From assembly GCA_964030785.1 (NCBI GenBank), contig CAXIQD010000367.1:72001-136000 (forward strand): a DNA stretch of 64,000 nt, in the 5' to 3' direction. The notes below the pieces were generated by a model. The model did not search any database, was not told where the DNA came from, and saw only the letters and a program-made list of their open reading frames with translations. Every line of letters starts with the position of its first letter. Position 1 is the stretch's first letter. The translations under genes and the position numbers were made by a program. Source of the DNA: Siderastrea siderea (taxonomy: Eukaryota; Cnidaria; Anthozoa; Scleractinia; Rhizangiidae). Positions 33,800-44,654 of this stretch are shown piece by piece.

Positions 33800-35237
33800 G
33801 GTAATTTGGAAAAGACAGAATGCCGGAATCCCGGAATTCCCGGAATCCCCGGAATCCCGGAATCCTCGGAATAACTACAGAAATTAAAAATTTAAAAAAA
33901 AATCCGTATTGTATTTAAAAAAATAAAGGAAAATCAAATAAATATTTAAAATTAATTAACGGCCCGTGGGGGGAAGGGGGGGGGGACATTTGTTCATGTT
34001 CTGGCCCCAGCCGCAGAACATAAAATTTTTTTTTTTTTAATGCAGCGACAATAAACGCCCTTCTTATTTGATATCGGGTGGCAGGAATCCTCGGAATCCA
34101 ATAAAAATATTGAATAAATGCCCCCTCTCCTTTCATTATTTTGCTTTAAAAATAACTTATGTTCCATTGGCTCAAAACTGGTCAAAAGACTGGCAAGTTT
34201 TCTTTTTATTTCACAGCTGTCAGCGGCAACGGATTTGTACAATACACAAAAACAGTAATAGTGGTCAAAAATTTCTCTTTTTAACAATAACAGCTGTGCC
34301 CCAAGTGGTCACGAAGCTTTCAGAACCCTCTATTTTGATTGACCTTTGAAAGCACATCCACTGTTGTTTTTAGGGACAGCGACATTGTTTGGGTCATTCA
34401 TCTATTGTTTCGTTAGGCAATAAAACAACTCGTCTTAAGAGGTTGTATTGTCACGCTGTATATTTCACTGTGGGTTTTCAATTTTGATTGGTTTGATGAT
34501 GCTCGAAAACTAGTAAAATATTGCTTGCCCAAACCTTTCTCAAAGCTCCCGCCACAGTTCATTTGTAAGAACAAGTCCGCCTTCCAATCTTCCAGCAACG
34601 CCTGTAAGGTGCAATTCTGTTTTAAAACCAGGATTTCGGTATTTAATGCAGGTCATGGTTGCATAGTAATAATGATTCTGCGCACGTCCTAGGTGCCAAC
34701 ACTTGGAAGGTCAGCACTCATCTCCATATTCCAAAATGACGTGACGCCACACACGAACTCCGAGGCACACTTCGGGTAAGCACTTCGGAAAATGAACATG
34801 GCGGACGATAGTAGTCATAGCATATACATGTACCGAGTCTGGCAAATCAGAGATCACTTGCAACCAACATCTATTGTTGCATTGGAAAGGTGAAAGTAAG
34901 CGATTATCTTTTCTACTTCTCATACATGATGCATTTCCTACGTGAGCTAAATGGCTGATTGACTCATTCGTGATCCAGTCGTTTTGAAATATGGAATAAT
35001 GCTCCATACATCAAAAGCCCGAAGTCGATTGACGAACGAACCCGAAGATCGGGAATGACGTCACGTCATTTTGGAATATGGAGATGAGTGCTGACCCACT
35101 TGGAACCGTCATGAATTCAATTTAATTTTATTAATTTATTTTTTTAATTCGTAATTTTTGTAGTTATTCCGAGGATTCCGGGATTCCGGGGATTCCGGCA
35201 TTCCGGCATTCCGGCATTCCATATTTTCGAAATTACC
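33800..35237. mobile_element. Mutator-like TIR element, 9-bp duplication, minisatellite ends
   Basis: The target ATTGTTACG is duplicated at 33791-33799 and 35238-35246. Ends are GGTAATTTGGAAAA and TTTTCGAAATTACC. Just inside, both ends carry inverted arrays of GGAATCCCGGAATCC-type repeats. The pre-insertion sequence (CAGCATTNNGTTACNTGCTGTG) is seen in the related unit near 33336. The body is non-coding and includes a nested palindrome. Confidence 0.82.
34709..35096. mobile_element. Nested element with inverted ends (CAGCACTCATCTCC)
   Basis: GGTCAGCACTCATCTCCATA at the left is mirrored by TATGGAGATGAGTGCTGACC at the right. About 36 bp match, including CAAAATGACGTGACG. It lies inside the 33800-35237 element. 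Confidence 0.7.
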
Positions 35238-35254
35238 ATTGTTACGTGCTGTGC

Positions 35255-36180
35255 CAAATAACTCCATGAATACGAGTTCATAAAATCCAGTGTCGTGTTT
35301 TACCGATGAGTATCAGTTACCTCTGTCTTAAAACACATGCAAATTTAGATTTTTTTTTAATCCGCTTATAAACCCTTGTTTATAAACCGACACATAATTT
35401 CAACGACCTAGACAGTCCGGATTTTGTGGCAAACATTGCGGTAATTCCTAATGGCAACCCTGTTTAGAACAGTGTATGCATTAGCCATTAATAAATTTTT
35501 AAAGATAAGAATTTATCTATAAATAGCCTCAAGAGCTGGCCCGTGTTTCTACTTTAGCAGTTGCAAATCAACTTAAAAAGAAGCTTCACTTTTTTTCGAA
35601 TGCGTATGAGGTGTCTTTTCGTACCTCCGTTGCTTGCTCAAACATTATTTTCAGTTTTATATTTGTGATCATACCTTGAACGCGGTCATTAGTAAATTCC
35701 ACTCATAAAACAGCGAATTGCAAGAAGACTTTTAGGACAGTGCCTCCTTTTGTTACTGCGCATACGTTAGATGTGGAGAAATATGTAAAATGGATAACGT
35801 CATCACTGTGCTGTTATGGTAACTGTGATGTCAATCGAACTGCAGTTGTAACATTTGTGGGAGGTGTTTTCGATGAGCAGTAAATGTGCAAAGTCGCTAG
35901 ACGTACCGAGCTCTGCCTGGGAGCACCAGTCGCTCAAACTTTGGGCGTTGTGGTCTAACAAAATTAAGTCGAGACACCTTTTGGTGGACGTTTACTGGCA
36001 GTTCCGCACTGGCGCAGCTTGCATGTCTTCCCGCACTTCGCATAGCATGGTTTTTTGTAGCTTGCGCTTGGTGCCTGTTATGGATATCAGATTTTTTTTT
36101 TCTTTTTTGGTAAAAAAGAAAGAAAAAAATGTAAGCTACCAGAAACTTCGCAGACTCGTACCCAGTCGCTGTTTATGAGT
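35255..36180 (+). repeat. Dispersed repeat block, related to 42000-42730
   Basis: ATCCGCTTATAAACCCTTGT, GGCAACCCTGTTTAGAACAG and GCAGTTCCGCACTGGCGCAG each have a counterpart in the same order at about 42030, 42125 and 42635. The continuation of the shared block, GCTTCGCATCTTTTGA, reappears at about 38010, after later insertions. No coding content is recognised. Confidence 0.65.
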
Positions 36181-36271
36181 CTGAGGGAAAGGGAGAGAAG
36201 ATTGGATTCTATTGAGGCAGCGGGGTGACATGGGAAGGGGCGACTGGCAGACTGGCAGATTTCGTATCAAT

Positions 36272-36310
36272 ATGGCGGGCGCTCTAGGAGAAAGTTCTTT
36301 TTCACGCAAG
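36272..36310 (+). CDS. Possible first coding exon (MAGALGESSFSRK)
   Basis: ATGGCGGGCGCTCTAGGAGA lies in a locally GC-rich stretch and is followed by CACGCAAG|GTAAATAA, a good 5' splice site. Thirteen codons, phase 0. No downstream exon was found before the repeats at 36538, so this may be an isolated remnant of a promoter and exon. Confidence 0.2.
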
Positions 36311-36537
36311 GTAAATAATGCCATAAATTATGGTAAATTAGCTTGCTTGAATTGCATGTCTCTGCAATGCTTAAGATAGCAAATTATGTAATGTACTAAA
36401 CATAGCACGAAAGAGAGTTCTAGTAATGCGCTATACAAGTATAGCTGTTAATAGGAGTAAGTCCTTTTGCTCGGCTGCGAGACCCGCAAGCCGCTAGTTA
36501 TGGGCTGTTAAGTGATATTTAAGTCATGTGATACAAC

Positions 36538-36620
36538 GGAAGAAGAAGAAGATCGAAGAAGAAGATCGAAGAAGAAGAAGAAGAAGAAGAAGAAGAAGAA
36601 GAAGAAGAAGATGATGATGA
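36538..36620 (+). repeat. (GAA)n/(GAT)n microsatellite
   Basis: A run of GAAGAAGAAGAA passes into GATGATGAT directly before the Crypton/gag-like copy 2. The poly-Lys frame over it is not a gene. Confidence 0.92.
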
Positions 36621-36621
36621 T

Positions 36622-37765
36622 GGGCGCGCAGAGATATGGAATTTCTCTTCGAGCATTCAACGCGATATCTCACTCGTTCGCTACGCTCACTCGTGAGATA
36701 TCGAATTGAACACGAGAAGAGAAATTCCATATCTCCAAGCAACCATGTATTATTGTGATTATTATATAAACACAAAACCCCAAAATATTACTGAGACAAT
36801 TCTTATCTAAAGGCAACAGCAGTAAGTGTAAAGGCAGAAGATAAAAGTCATTCTAGTTCAAGTGATTCAAACAAACCTTTTTCAAATAGATTCATTAACA
36901 CAATGAAAATTTTACTATTATGTCATTTTCATTATATTATTACTACTCTTTACTGCTTTATTTGTCCGTATTCATTAGTAGACATTCTAAAGTCACCGTA
37001 CCTTCTTGCTCCAGATTAAACTTGCGACGTAAATGACTAGAATAGCACTTATCGATTAACCCGAATATGAATTAAATTCGGCAAAGTCGCAACTCGCCGC
37101 TCGTTGTCGAAGCCTCCACACAAACTGAACCACAGTGTCGTCTCTAAATTGAGAAATTCGCTTAAAAAAGTGCCTCTCGAACAATTCAACTGTCCAACGT
37201 TGTCCTTCGATAGTAGACTCGCTGTAGCGTAGGGTTTTCAGATAACGCTTCACAGAAGCGATATAAATTCCTCTGAGTGTTGTTGGCTCATATTCATCAC
37301 CGGACTTTCTCACAGGCGATAGAAGTCTGCTGAAGTAAGCATCTAATTCTGGCGGCGGTATGTCTTGGGAGTTGTCATGTTTGGTTTTCATTTGGCAAAA
37401 ACGACTTCATCAATACTACGTCGCTGTACATCTATTTTTGAGTGTTTTTGTTGGCTTCCGCTGTGACAAATCTTTCAACATCTTCGTCGGTGAAGGACAC
37501 GAATCTTTCACTTGCCGAATTTTTGGCTGTATTGCTCGAGGCCATCGTAAACTGTTAGTAGTTATTTCTTTTTTCCAAACGAGCGAAGCGAGCAGAGAAT
37601 CGATGGGCAAACCGTTGTCAAAAGTGGCGCGAAAGAAGCCGCGTGACGTCACAAAAGCTGATTGGCCGTACTTTTCCCATGTAAAAAATATGGTAATTTT
37701 ACATGTACCAATTACAATTTTTCTCAGTGGTGGAAATCTCTATAAAACACTCCAGTTTATATCAT
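36622..37765 (-). mobile_element. Crypton/gag-like composite element, copy 2
   Basis: It matches 10262-11447 from GGGCGCGCAGAGATATGGAA to CTCTATAAAACACTCCAGTT. It has the same end palindrome (36640-36745) and the same minus-strand coding remnants, and is inserted in the 35-38 kb repeat block. Ends are not inverted copies of each other. Confidence 0.6.
37056..37541 (-). pseudogene. Broken ORF: Crypton-like N-terminus joined to a gag-like segment
   Basis: From the ATG at 37541 the frame reads MASSNTAKNSASERFVSFTD then EDVERFVTAEANKNTQK and stops. In another frame 37391-37056 reads DIPPPELDAYFSRLLSPVRK, EYEPTTLRGIYIASVKRYL, then TVELFERHFFKRISQFRDD and RLRQRAASCDF. The first two parts are KIAA1958/Crypton-like. 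The last part resembles the gag of metaviral retrotransposons (F..R.Q..DETV..FV..LR..A..C.F). The junction lies in one frame, so the fusion may be ancestral to both copies. Confidence 0.45.
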
Positions 37766-38393
37766 AAGTAATTTACTCTTAAGCTTAAGTAGTAATTGCA
37801 TCTCCATTTTGTAATTCTTTATAATTCTTTTTTAGTTTCCATAACTTTGTGTTGATGTAGTTGCTCGCATTACTTGTTTGTTGCGTGTCCTTTAGTCGCA
37901 CCGGGGGTTTGCGTTCTTGCCATCTTTCCGAACACTGTCGCGTCGGTACGTAACATGCCTTAGAATTTAATTTTCCATAGCGCTTTCTTAAGATTCTTTT
38001 CCGCGCTTCGCATCTTTTGATTTTTTCCGCACTTCCTTGGGATTTCCTCCCAGACTGACGTCTAATGATATATTCTCCCGCGTTCAGTCACCTGCACGAC
38101 CGCATTGGTCACTGGTCATATTTTTAATTCAATATTTCTCTATTTTGTTACAGTCGAACCTCCCGTAAGCGACCATGTGATAAAACAATAAAGGGTGCTG
38201 AGGTCGCTTAAGAGCGCTTTTAGCAGCAAGCTTGGCATAACTGAGTTGTTGGTTACCAGTAGTGTTGTAGAAGTAATATTTTAATTTTACTATATCAAAA
38301 GAGTTTATAATTGCCTATTACGGAAGAGGCCTAGCTTCGTGTATGTATAAGTCAACGTGCTATTATAATTAGTACCGCTTTAAGTAATGGTCC

Positions 38394-39824
38394 GCGTAAA
38401 AACTAGGCAAAAGAACAATAGGCCACTGCAATAGCGGCAGTTATTTTTCAGGCGCTAATTGCTCTACTCAAATTAAATCTGAATGATCTGATTGGCCAAT
38501 ACGGCGAAAAGCGCGAAATTTGAATTTCAAATCTCAAATAAGATAGTTTGTAATCCATTTATACAATGTAACAATGTAAAATGTAACATATCTAAATTTT
38601 GAAAAATTTCTATTCGCCAAAAGTGAGGAAGTTAAACTTGTATAAAATTACATCAGGATTAGTACAGTGATACATCAGTCAGCGACCGCGTGAAAATTAT
38701 TTAGCTCGGCTTTCACAAAGGAACTGTCAAATTGGTGATTGAAAACAGCAACAAATCGCGCTAACGAACGTGGAATGCGCTAGAGTCACTAGCCATCTCT
38801 CTGTGCTGCGCTATGAAAACTGCAACAGAACAAATAAATAAAAATACCTCGCTGTAATAGTCACAATTTTACTTGCATCTTCCTTAGATTACCTCTTACG
38901 TGCGACAGATAGGTATTTTCAATAATATGAAGTACTGAAACAATATCCACTGCATCAAAATACTTAATAATCGCTGTCCACTGTCTCTACGGCGTGGTCG
39001 TGGGAAATTTTCTCAAAAAATACAATCTTTTCAGAATATTAGTCCCCTGTTATTGCAAAAGACTGCTCAGTGAACAGAAACAAGCGATAGCGAAAAGGCT
39101 AAACTCTTCGTTAGGCGTAATGTTTATATGTGTACTAATGCTCCTGAACGACGATTTAGCTTCGCGCGAACATGTCCTTCGCGAAATTACTCCTTATAAC
39201 CTGGTACCTTCGACATCTGCAGTCGCTTGGCAGAGGAAAGCAGTCATAAAATTCATTCCTCTGAAGCAGCTAGAGGAAATGCATGTTGCAGACAAGTAGA
39301 TTTTGTATAGCCTCTTTGCGGCACTTTCTGATAAACAAGTCTTCCCGTGTCTCCTACGTGTCAGCCAAGGTGAGATGATTCTTTCACACTAGAAATGTTT
39401 CTGCAGTCAGTTTCCTTCCTTCAAATACAAATCGCTTGAATGTTAGGCAAACTGCAGCCACAATCGCAAGATCTTACGGGCCAAGGTACTCAAATACGAG
39501 TCCATTAAAGGCCAGTCAGCTCAACTGTCGGATCGCAGATCCAACATGGCGTCACATGAAGATCGCGCGTGTGGCACGTTTTCGGTTCTAACTCTTGATT
39601 GGCGCATAGAACAATGCTGAATTTTGGCCGTGAGGAACAACACTGGGGAATGGGGAAAACTAAGCCAAAAAATGCTGTTTTTGTCACGTTTTGCTTGTAT
39701 TTTTCGGCGATTTTTTTATATCGACCAATCAGATTCACGGATTTAATTGAATTTAATAATTAAAAGCTAACACCTTTTAATCGATTTTGCAATCTGCCTG
39801 CCTAGTTTTTACGCGGACCATTAC
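38394..39824. mobile_element. TIR element flanked by TTAA
   Basis: GTAATGGTCCGCGTAAAAAC plus TAGGCA occurs at the left end and inverted at the right, each flanked by TTAA (38390-38393, 39825-39828). TTAA duplication is typical of piggyBac and Kolobok. The body has no recognisable transposase. Short frames at 38994-39299 and 39505-39738 have no known domain. Confidence 0.65.
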
Positions 39825-40386
39825 TTAAATTTGATCAATGTGAATGTTTATAAAATTGTTGACTGAGTGGCCGCTTACGAGAACTTAAATACAAAGGAAA
39901 TGACCGCAAAAGTGGTCGCGGTAGCTTACGTGAGCGGTCGCCTACAGGACTTTTCAATTACACAGTTAAAGCGACATGGCAAATGAAGTTTTACAATGCT
40001 GGTTGTAACTAAAGCAAGTTGCTTACGAGAGTGGTCGACTGTCTTTTAATTGATTTTTTCGAGTTGTGTGGATGCCAAAACTGCGATAAATTGCGTTCCC
40101 CTGGTATAATTCTAGCTCTGTCGCGCTTACTGCTCTCAATAAATAACAACAAAACCTTTCATTTAACAGCACAAGCAAGTTTATTAACAGCAAACTACAA
40201 AAAAGCAAAGCTAAAGAAGACTGCAAGAAATATGTTTACTAAGTAGTTAAGTAATTTTCTGAATAGGATGTTAATATTGGCTGTGACATTTAAGATGTGT
40301 TTATTGTTCATTGTGGTGTAAGATACGAAAGATGAAGTCAACGTTTATTCGTTTGTCTCACGATGGAATCGCTTTGAGTTGTTGAT

Positions 40387-40430
40387 CGCGACGTTTCGAC
40401 TGCAATACTGCTAGTCTTCATCAGGCGATG
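40387..40430 (-). ncRNA. Candidate hammerhead ribozyme core in Penelope-like 3' end
   Basis: The minus strand contains CTGATGA (40418-40424), then a stem II hairpin GACT-A-GCA-GTAT-TGC-AGTC, then GAAAC (40393-40397). This order, CUGANGA-stem II-GAAA, is the hammerhead core, and Penelope-like elements are known to carry such motifs. One extra A sits between CTGATGA and stem II, and stem III would be very short, so a dimeric form would be needed for cleavage. Confidence 0.42.
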
Positions 40431-41054
40431 AGGTCGACTGTTTACGTGTCGCTATTTGTAGCATGTTAGTTCGCTGCTATTGGTGCATTTCGATCCTCAT
40501 TATTATTCCGACTAGATGTTGTTCCCTCACAGGTCAGCTTTGTGGTTGATTGGCTGTTGTGCTTTTTGATCGTAGGGTGTCTTTCGGTCGCACTAAGTGA
40601 GACCTAAGAGTTGTGTCTGATTTGAAGACGGTGCGTACGCCTTGTTGTTGTAGGCAGCGGCGAAGAACGTCTGATACACCTTTTAGAACCACATTAGATT
40701 TAAATTCCTGCGTAGGTTCTTTGTTGGCTGTTGGTCTTGTTGTCTTTGTGAGTTTTCGTACAAATGAGGAAGGATACCCATTTGAAACAAGTACCGATGA
40801 TAAATGTTTCTTTTCTTTAGAGATAACTGATGGTTTTGTTGTGAGGTGTTTGGCTCGGTCGTATAGACACTTAACAATAGCACGCGTTTCACTGACTGAG
40901 GAGGGTGGGAATCATAGGTTAGGTATTGGTCAATGTGGGTGGGCTTTCTGTAAACAGTGGTGGTGAGAAGACCGTCTGAATCCCTTGAAACTGACGTGTC
41001 GAGAAAGGGAATGGTGTGATCTTTCTAGATTTCCATGGTAAAACGAATAGTAGG

Positions 41055-41414
41055 CTATTGACTGTTTAGATGTTGTAAAAAGCCGTCTACATAGTCTTTA
41101 CCTAAGATTGTAAAAGTGTCATCTACATATCGCTTCCAGATCTTAGGTTTATAGGTCGCTGTTGCCATCGCCCGTTCCTCAAACTCTTCCATGTAAGGGA
41201 TAGCAATAATCGCGGCTTTTTGCTCGTAAATCGACCCGTTGTATTGGAAATACGTGGCTCTTAAGACAAAGTTTAAAAGGTCGGCAATTTGTGTAGGTGT
41301 AAGGTTTGTGCGGTCGGCAAGACCGGGATCATTCTCTAGTTTGCATAATGCGGCCTTTGCGGCACCTTCGATCGGCACGTTCGTAAATAACGATTCTACG
41401 TCAAAAGATACCAT
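41055..41414 (-). pseudogene. Penelope-like reverse transcriptase core fragment
   Basis: The fragment begins MVSFDVESLFTNVPIEGAAK, which contains the first catalytic Asp of the palm, and includes KIWKRYVDDTFTIL, the YxDD motif. SLFTNVP is typical of Penelope-like enzymes. A frameshift precedes it, and the N-terminal segment lies at 41646-41828. Confidence 0.82.
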
Positions 41415-41645
41415 TCGTTTTCTTGTATTTGCTCATGGCTGATGGTAGACACAAAATGAGTAGAGTTGGTAACTGTGTAGTCTGATTTGCCTGTCAACTG
41501 GGACAGGATGTCAGCTAAGTGAGCCGGCAAATCGTAGGCGAAGGTGTTTACTCACGATACAATGGGTCCTAATGGTATCTCGGTTGCTGTTTGTGCCTAG
41601 GTTTGATTTTGTTGTAGACAGTTTCTGAAATATGTCCACTTCGTC

Positions 41646-41828
41646 TTAAGCGAAGAAGGTTTTCAGTACGTTTTCAGCTAAGTCGGTTCGTTGAGTCTTT
41701 ATTAAGGAGTTGATATGGACCTGTTTCAATGAGTGTTTCGTTTTATCATGGTATGTGTCGGTGTTCAACACTACACTGGCGCGACCTTTGTCCGCTGGTA
41801 GAATCATAATAGAGTCGTCTTGTTTCAA
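41646..41828 (-). pseudogene. Penelope-like reverse transcriptase N-terminal fragment
   Basis: MKQDDSIMILPADKGRASVV and LNTDTYHDKTKHSL match the conserved region before the palm domain in Penelope-like elements. It ends at a stop at 41646 and is out of frame with the palm fragment. Confidence 0.75.
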
Positions 41829-42000
41829 GTTCTTAAGGGCTTCTTGCGTTTCCTTCGTGATGTTAGGCTTGGGCGGTTCAGCCTCTTGAAGGATGTTGTT
41901 AACAGTTCTCCTTGTGGTGTCTGCTTATTCAGAGTCAAGCGTTCTTATGGCCGATTCAACTTTGGCGACTATTTCAGTGGCTGGAATGTTAGTTGGTGTT

Positions 42001-42950
42001 ACTGCGAAATTCAACCCTTTCTCTAGTAATCCGCTTATTAACCCTTATTTACGAACCGACACATACAATCCCAACGACCTTAACAGTCAGAATTTTGAGA
42101 CAAACAAATCGGGTTAATTTCTAATGGCAACCCTGTTTATAACAGTGTATGCATTAACCATTAATAAATTTATAAAGGTAAGAATTTATCAATAAATAGC
42201 CACAAGAACTGGTCCGTGTTTTTGTTTTAGCAGTTGCTTATTACTTTAAAAAAAACTTAATTTCTTTCCAATGCATTTAAGGAGGCTACCGCGCTTGAAC
42301 GCAGGCAGTCATTGACAAATTCCACTCATAAACCCGCGAATAGCAAGAAGACTTTAAGGACAGTGCCTCCTTTTGATACTGCGCATACGTTAGATGTGGA
42401 GAAAATTGGAAATGTGTAAAATGGATGACGTCATCGCCGTGTTGTTACGGTAACTGCGATGTCAATCGAACTACAGCTGTAACATTGTTGGAATGTTTTT
42501 TTCAATGTGTAGTGAATGTGCGAAGTCGCTAATCGTACCGAGCTCTGATAGTTAAGCATCAGTGGTTCAAACGTTGGGTGTTGTGGTCTAAAAAAATCAA
42601 GGCGAGCCACCTTAAGGTGGATGTTTTGGGGCAGTTCCGCACTGGCACAGCTTGCATGTTTTCCCGTGCTTGGCACAGTAAGTTTTTTTGTTTTTTTGTT
42701 TTTTGTTTTGTTTACCTTGCGCTTGGTGCCTTAGAATTTAATTTTTCCAGTGCTTCCTTGCGATTCTTTCCTGCGCTTCGCATCTTTTGACTTTAACCGC
42801 ACTTCCTTGTGATTCTGACCCTCAGCCTAAGACCTGACGACGTTTTCTCTCCCTCAGGGCCTGGCATTGGTCACTGGCCAGCTTTTTCTTTTTCCTATTA
42901 TCTTAATATTTTAATTCAATATTTCTCTATTTCGTTATTCACTTGATTTT
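42001..42950 (+). repeat. Dispersed repeat block, related to 35255-36180 and 37960-38130
   Basis: It carries the same ordered landmarks as the 35 kb block without the large insertions. It therefore shows the state before the (GAA)n and Crypton/gag-like insertions of the other copy. Confidence 0.65.
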
Positions 42951-43660
42951 TTTTGGGTTGTGTGGATGTCATGACTGCATTGAATTGCGTTCCCCTATTA
43001 TAATTCTTACGCTGTCGCGCTGGCGACTCTCTCTATATATAAATACAAAACGTTTTATTTAACAACACAGACAAGTTTATTAAGAGCAAACTGCAAACAA
43101 GCGAAGCCAGAGCAGACTGCAAGAAATAAGTTTACTAAATAGTTAAGAGAATAGGATGTTAATATTGGACTGCGAGTTTAAAACTTGGCTAGCTCTTAGC
43201 TAAGCCATAGGTCTTTGCTATCATGATCAGTTAAATATCCATTGTTTCTGAGCTCAGATTCACGATTTGACGATCTTTCAGCTCTGTTACTTAGTTGCTT
43301 AGTCAATTCCCATTCAGTCTCTATCATTCTCGTTACCTTACACTCAATTTGTTTTAATGATCAAAGATAGAAATTACTCGATCTAATATTATAATACAAC
43401 AAACTATTCCGAACATTTCTCAAAAAGCCAAAGAAAAACGCTACTTGAACTGTGTGTTTAAAACCAAACGACTATGCAAATAAAACCATGGCACAATAGA
43501 TGTACATGTACGATCTTGCCTAACTGCACATCGTTATGCCATTATGATATGATGTTAAAAACTGTTTTTGCTTACTTTTGCGCTCAGTTCTGTATTTTGT
43601 CTGCTTATTTTATCATTTTGATCTTTTTTGGCACATTTGTGACCGAAATCAGTTACTAGT
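42951..43660 (+). repeat. Copy of the AACAGCA...AAGTTTATTA repeat family
   Basis: GAATTGCGTTCCCCTATTAT and ACAAGTTTATTAAGAGCAAA recur near 40095 and 40185 and, more diverged, near 12240 and 49110. Four copies are visible in the window. No coding content. Confidence 0.6.
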
Positions 43661-44646
43661 AAAGATTCTTTCGAGTTTCGGACTACAAGAGAACAACAAC
43701 ATTAAATTAAGGTCAATGTATTTTATTCAGTCGTCATTTCGGGCCGTGCCAAAAATGATAATAACTTAAGTCGAATCAAAAAAAAAGGAAAAAATAAACA
43801 ATTCGAACTTGAAAAGGCTGCAAATAGACGTTACACGTCTCTGGATACCATGAAGCCTGGCATCAAACAGAGGTTAAGGACGTTCGCGCTAATTGTTTAT
43901 GCGCATCGTTACTGCGCACGCACGTCGCAATGTCACACCACGCCATGCATCGAGCGCACGCGCCAAGGAAGAAATAAGAGACAAATACAGCGGTGGTGGG
44001 GATTGTAATATCTATACAGGAACTTAACTCTCTTAAATGCGTGGCTACCCGACTTTTTTTCGATAGATCACTTCCCTTACCGGTTCTCTCCATTTTATCC
44101 AAAACAATTCTGAACGTGTAAAGTTATTTTTTTTCTGCTTTTTGTACTCAGATTTGATGGAATATTTCTGCAAATGCGGGTACGTATGACTTAAGCAATG
44201 ATATTAGCTACAAAAACGTGCAAAATAGGCATACTTACGGTGAAATCAATAAATTGGCATTATCAGACTAGAATTCTCCACTTAACTTGTTTTATTTTCC
44301 TGTAGTAATGAAGACGGCTTCGCCTTACATGGTCAAAGCTTCTGAAAACTCTACATTTTCAGTACGCTTTTTCTCCGAAACGAGCACTATGACCCCCCCC
44401 CCCCCCCCCCGCCCCGCCGACACCATTTTTTTTTGTGCTTTTCTGCGGATGAGTTGGTCATTATCCAACTGCAGCAAAAGTTTCGAAATAATTTGGACGT
44501 GGAAAGATTTTCGCGCGAACGTCCTTAAACTGGTCAACCCACATATAATAACAATTAAAATCAATATTTTAATTATAATAAGAACCTACCCAGCATGCTT
44601 TGCACCTGAAAAATTAATCTCAAGTACTTTTCCACGCGAAGAAGCA
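43661..44646. other. No supported gene
   Basis: Frames of up to 132 codons overlap on both strands around a run of C (44393-44410), with no domain or splice support. Confidence 0.4.
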
Positions 44647-44654
44647 GTCTACTG

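Larger units (their letters stand above)
40330..42000 (-). mobile_element. Broken Penelope-like retroelement
   Basis: On the minus strand, pieces of a Penelope-type protein follow in order: ILPADKGRASVVLNTDTYHD (41828-41646), SFDVESLFTNVPIE...YVDDTF (41414-41055), then AKHLTTKPSVISKEKKHLSS and VSDVLRRCLQQQGVRTVFKS (about 40870-40610). Frameshifts separate them. The GIY-YIG nuclease that should follow is absent, and the 3' end carries a hammerhead-like core. The element is non-functional. Confidence 0.82.

Noticed and set aside
36512..36709. Poly-lysine frame (and poly-leucine on the other strand)
   Set aside because: It is the translation of a GAA microsatellite running into the palindrome of a mobile element.
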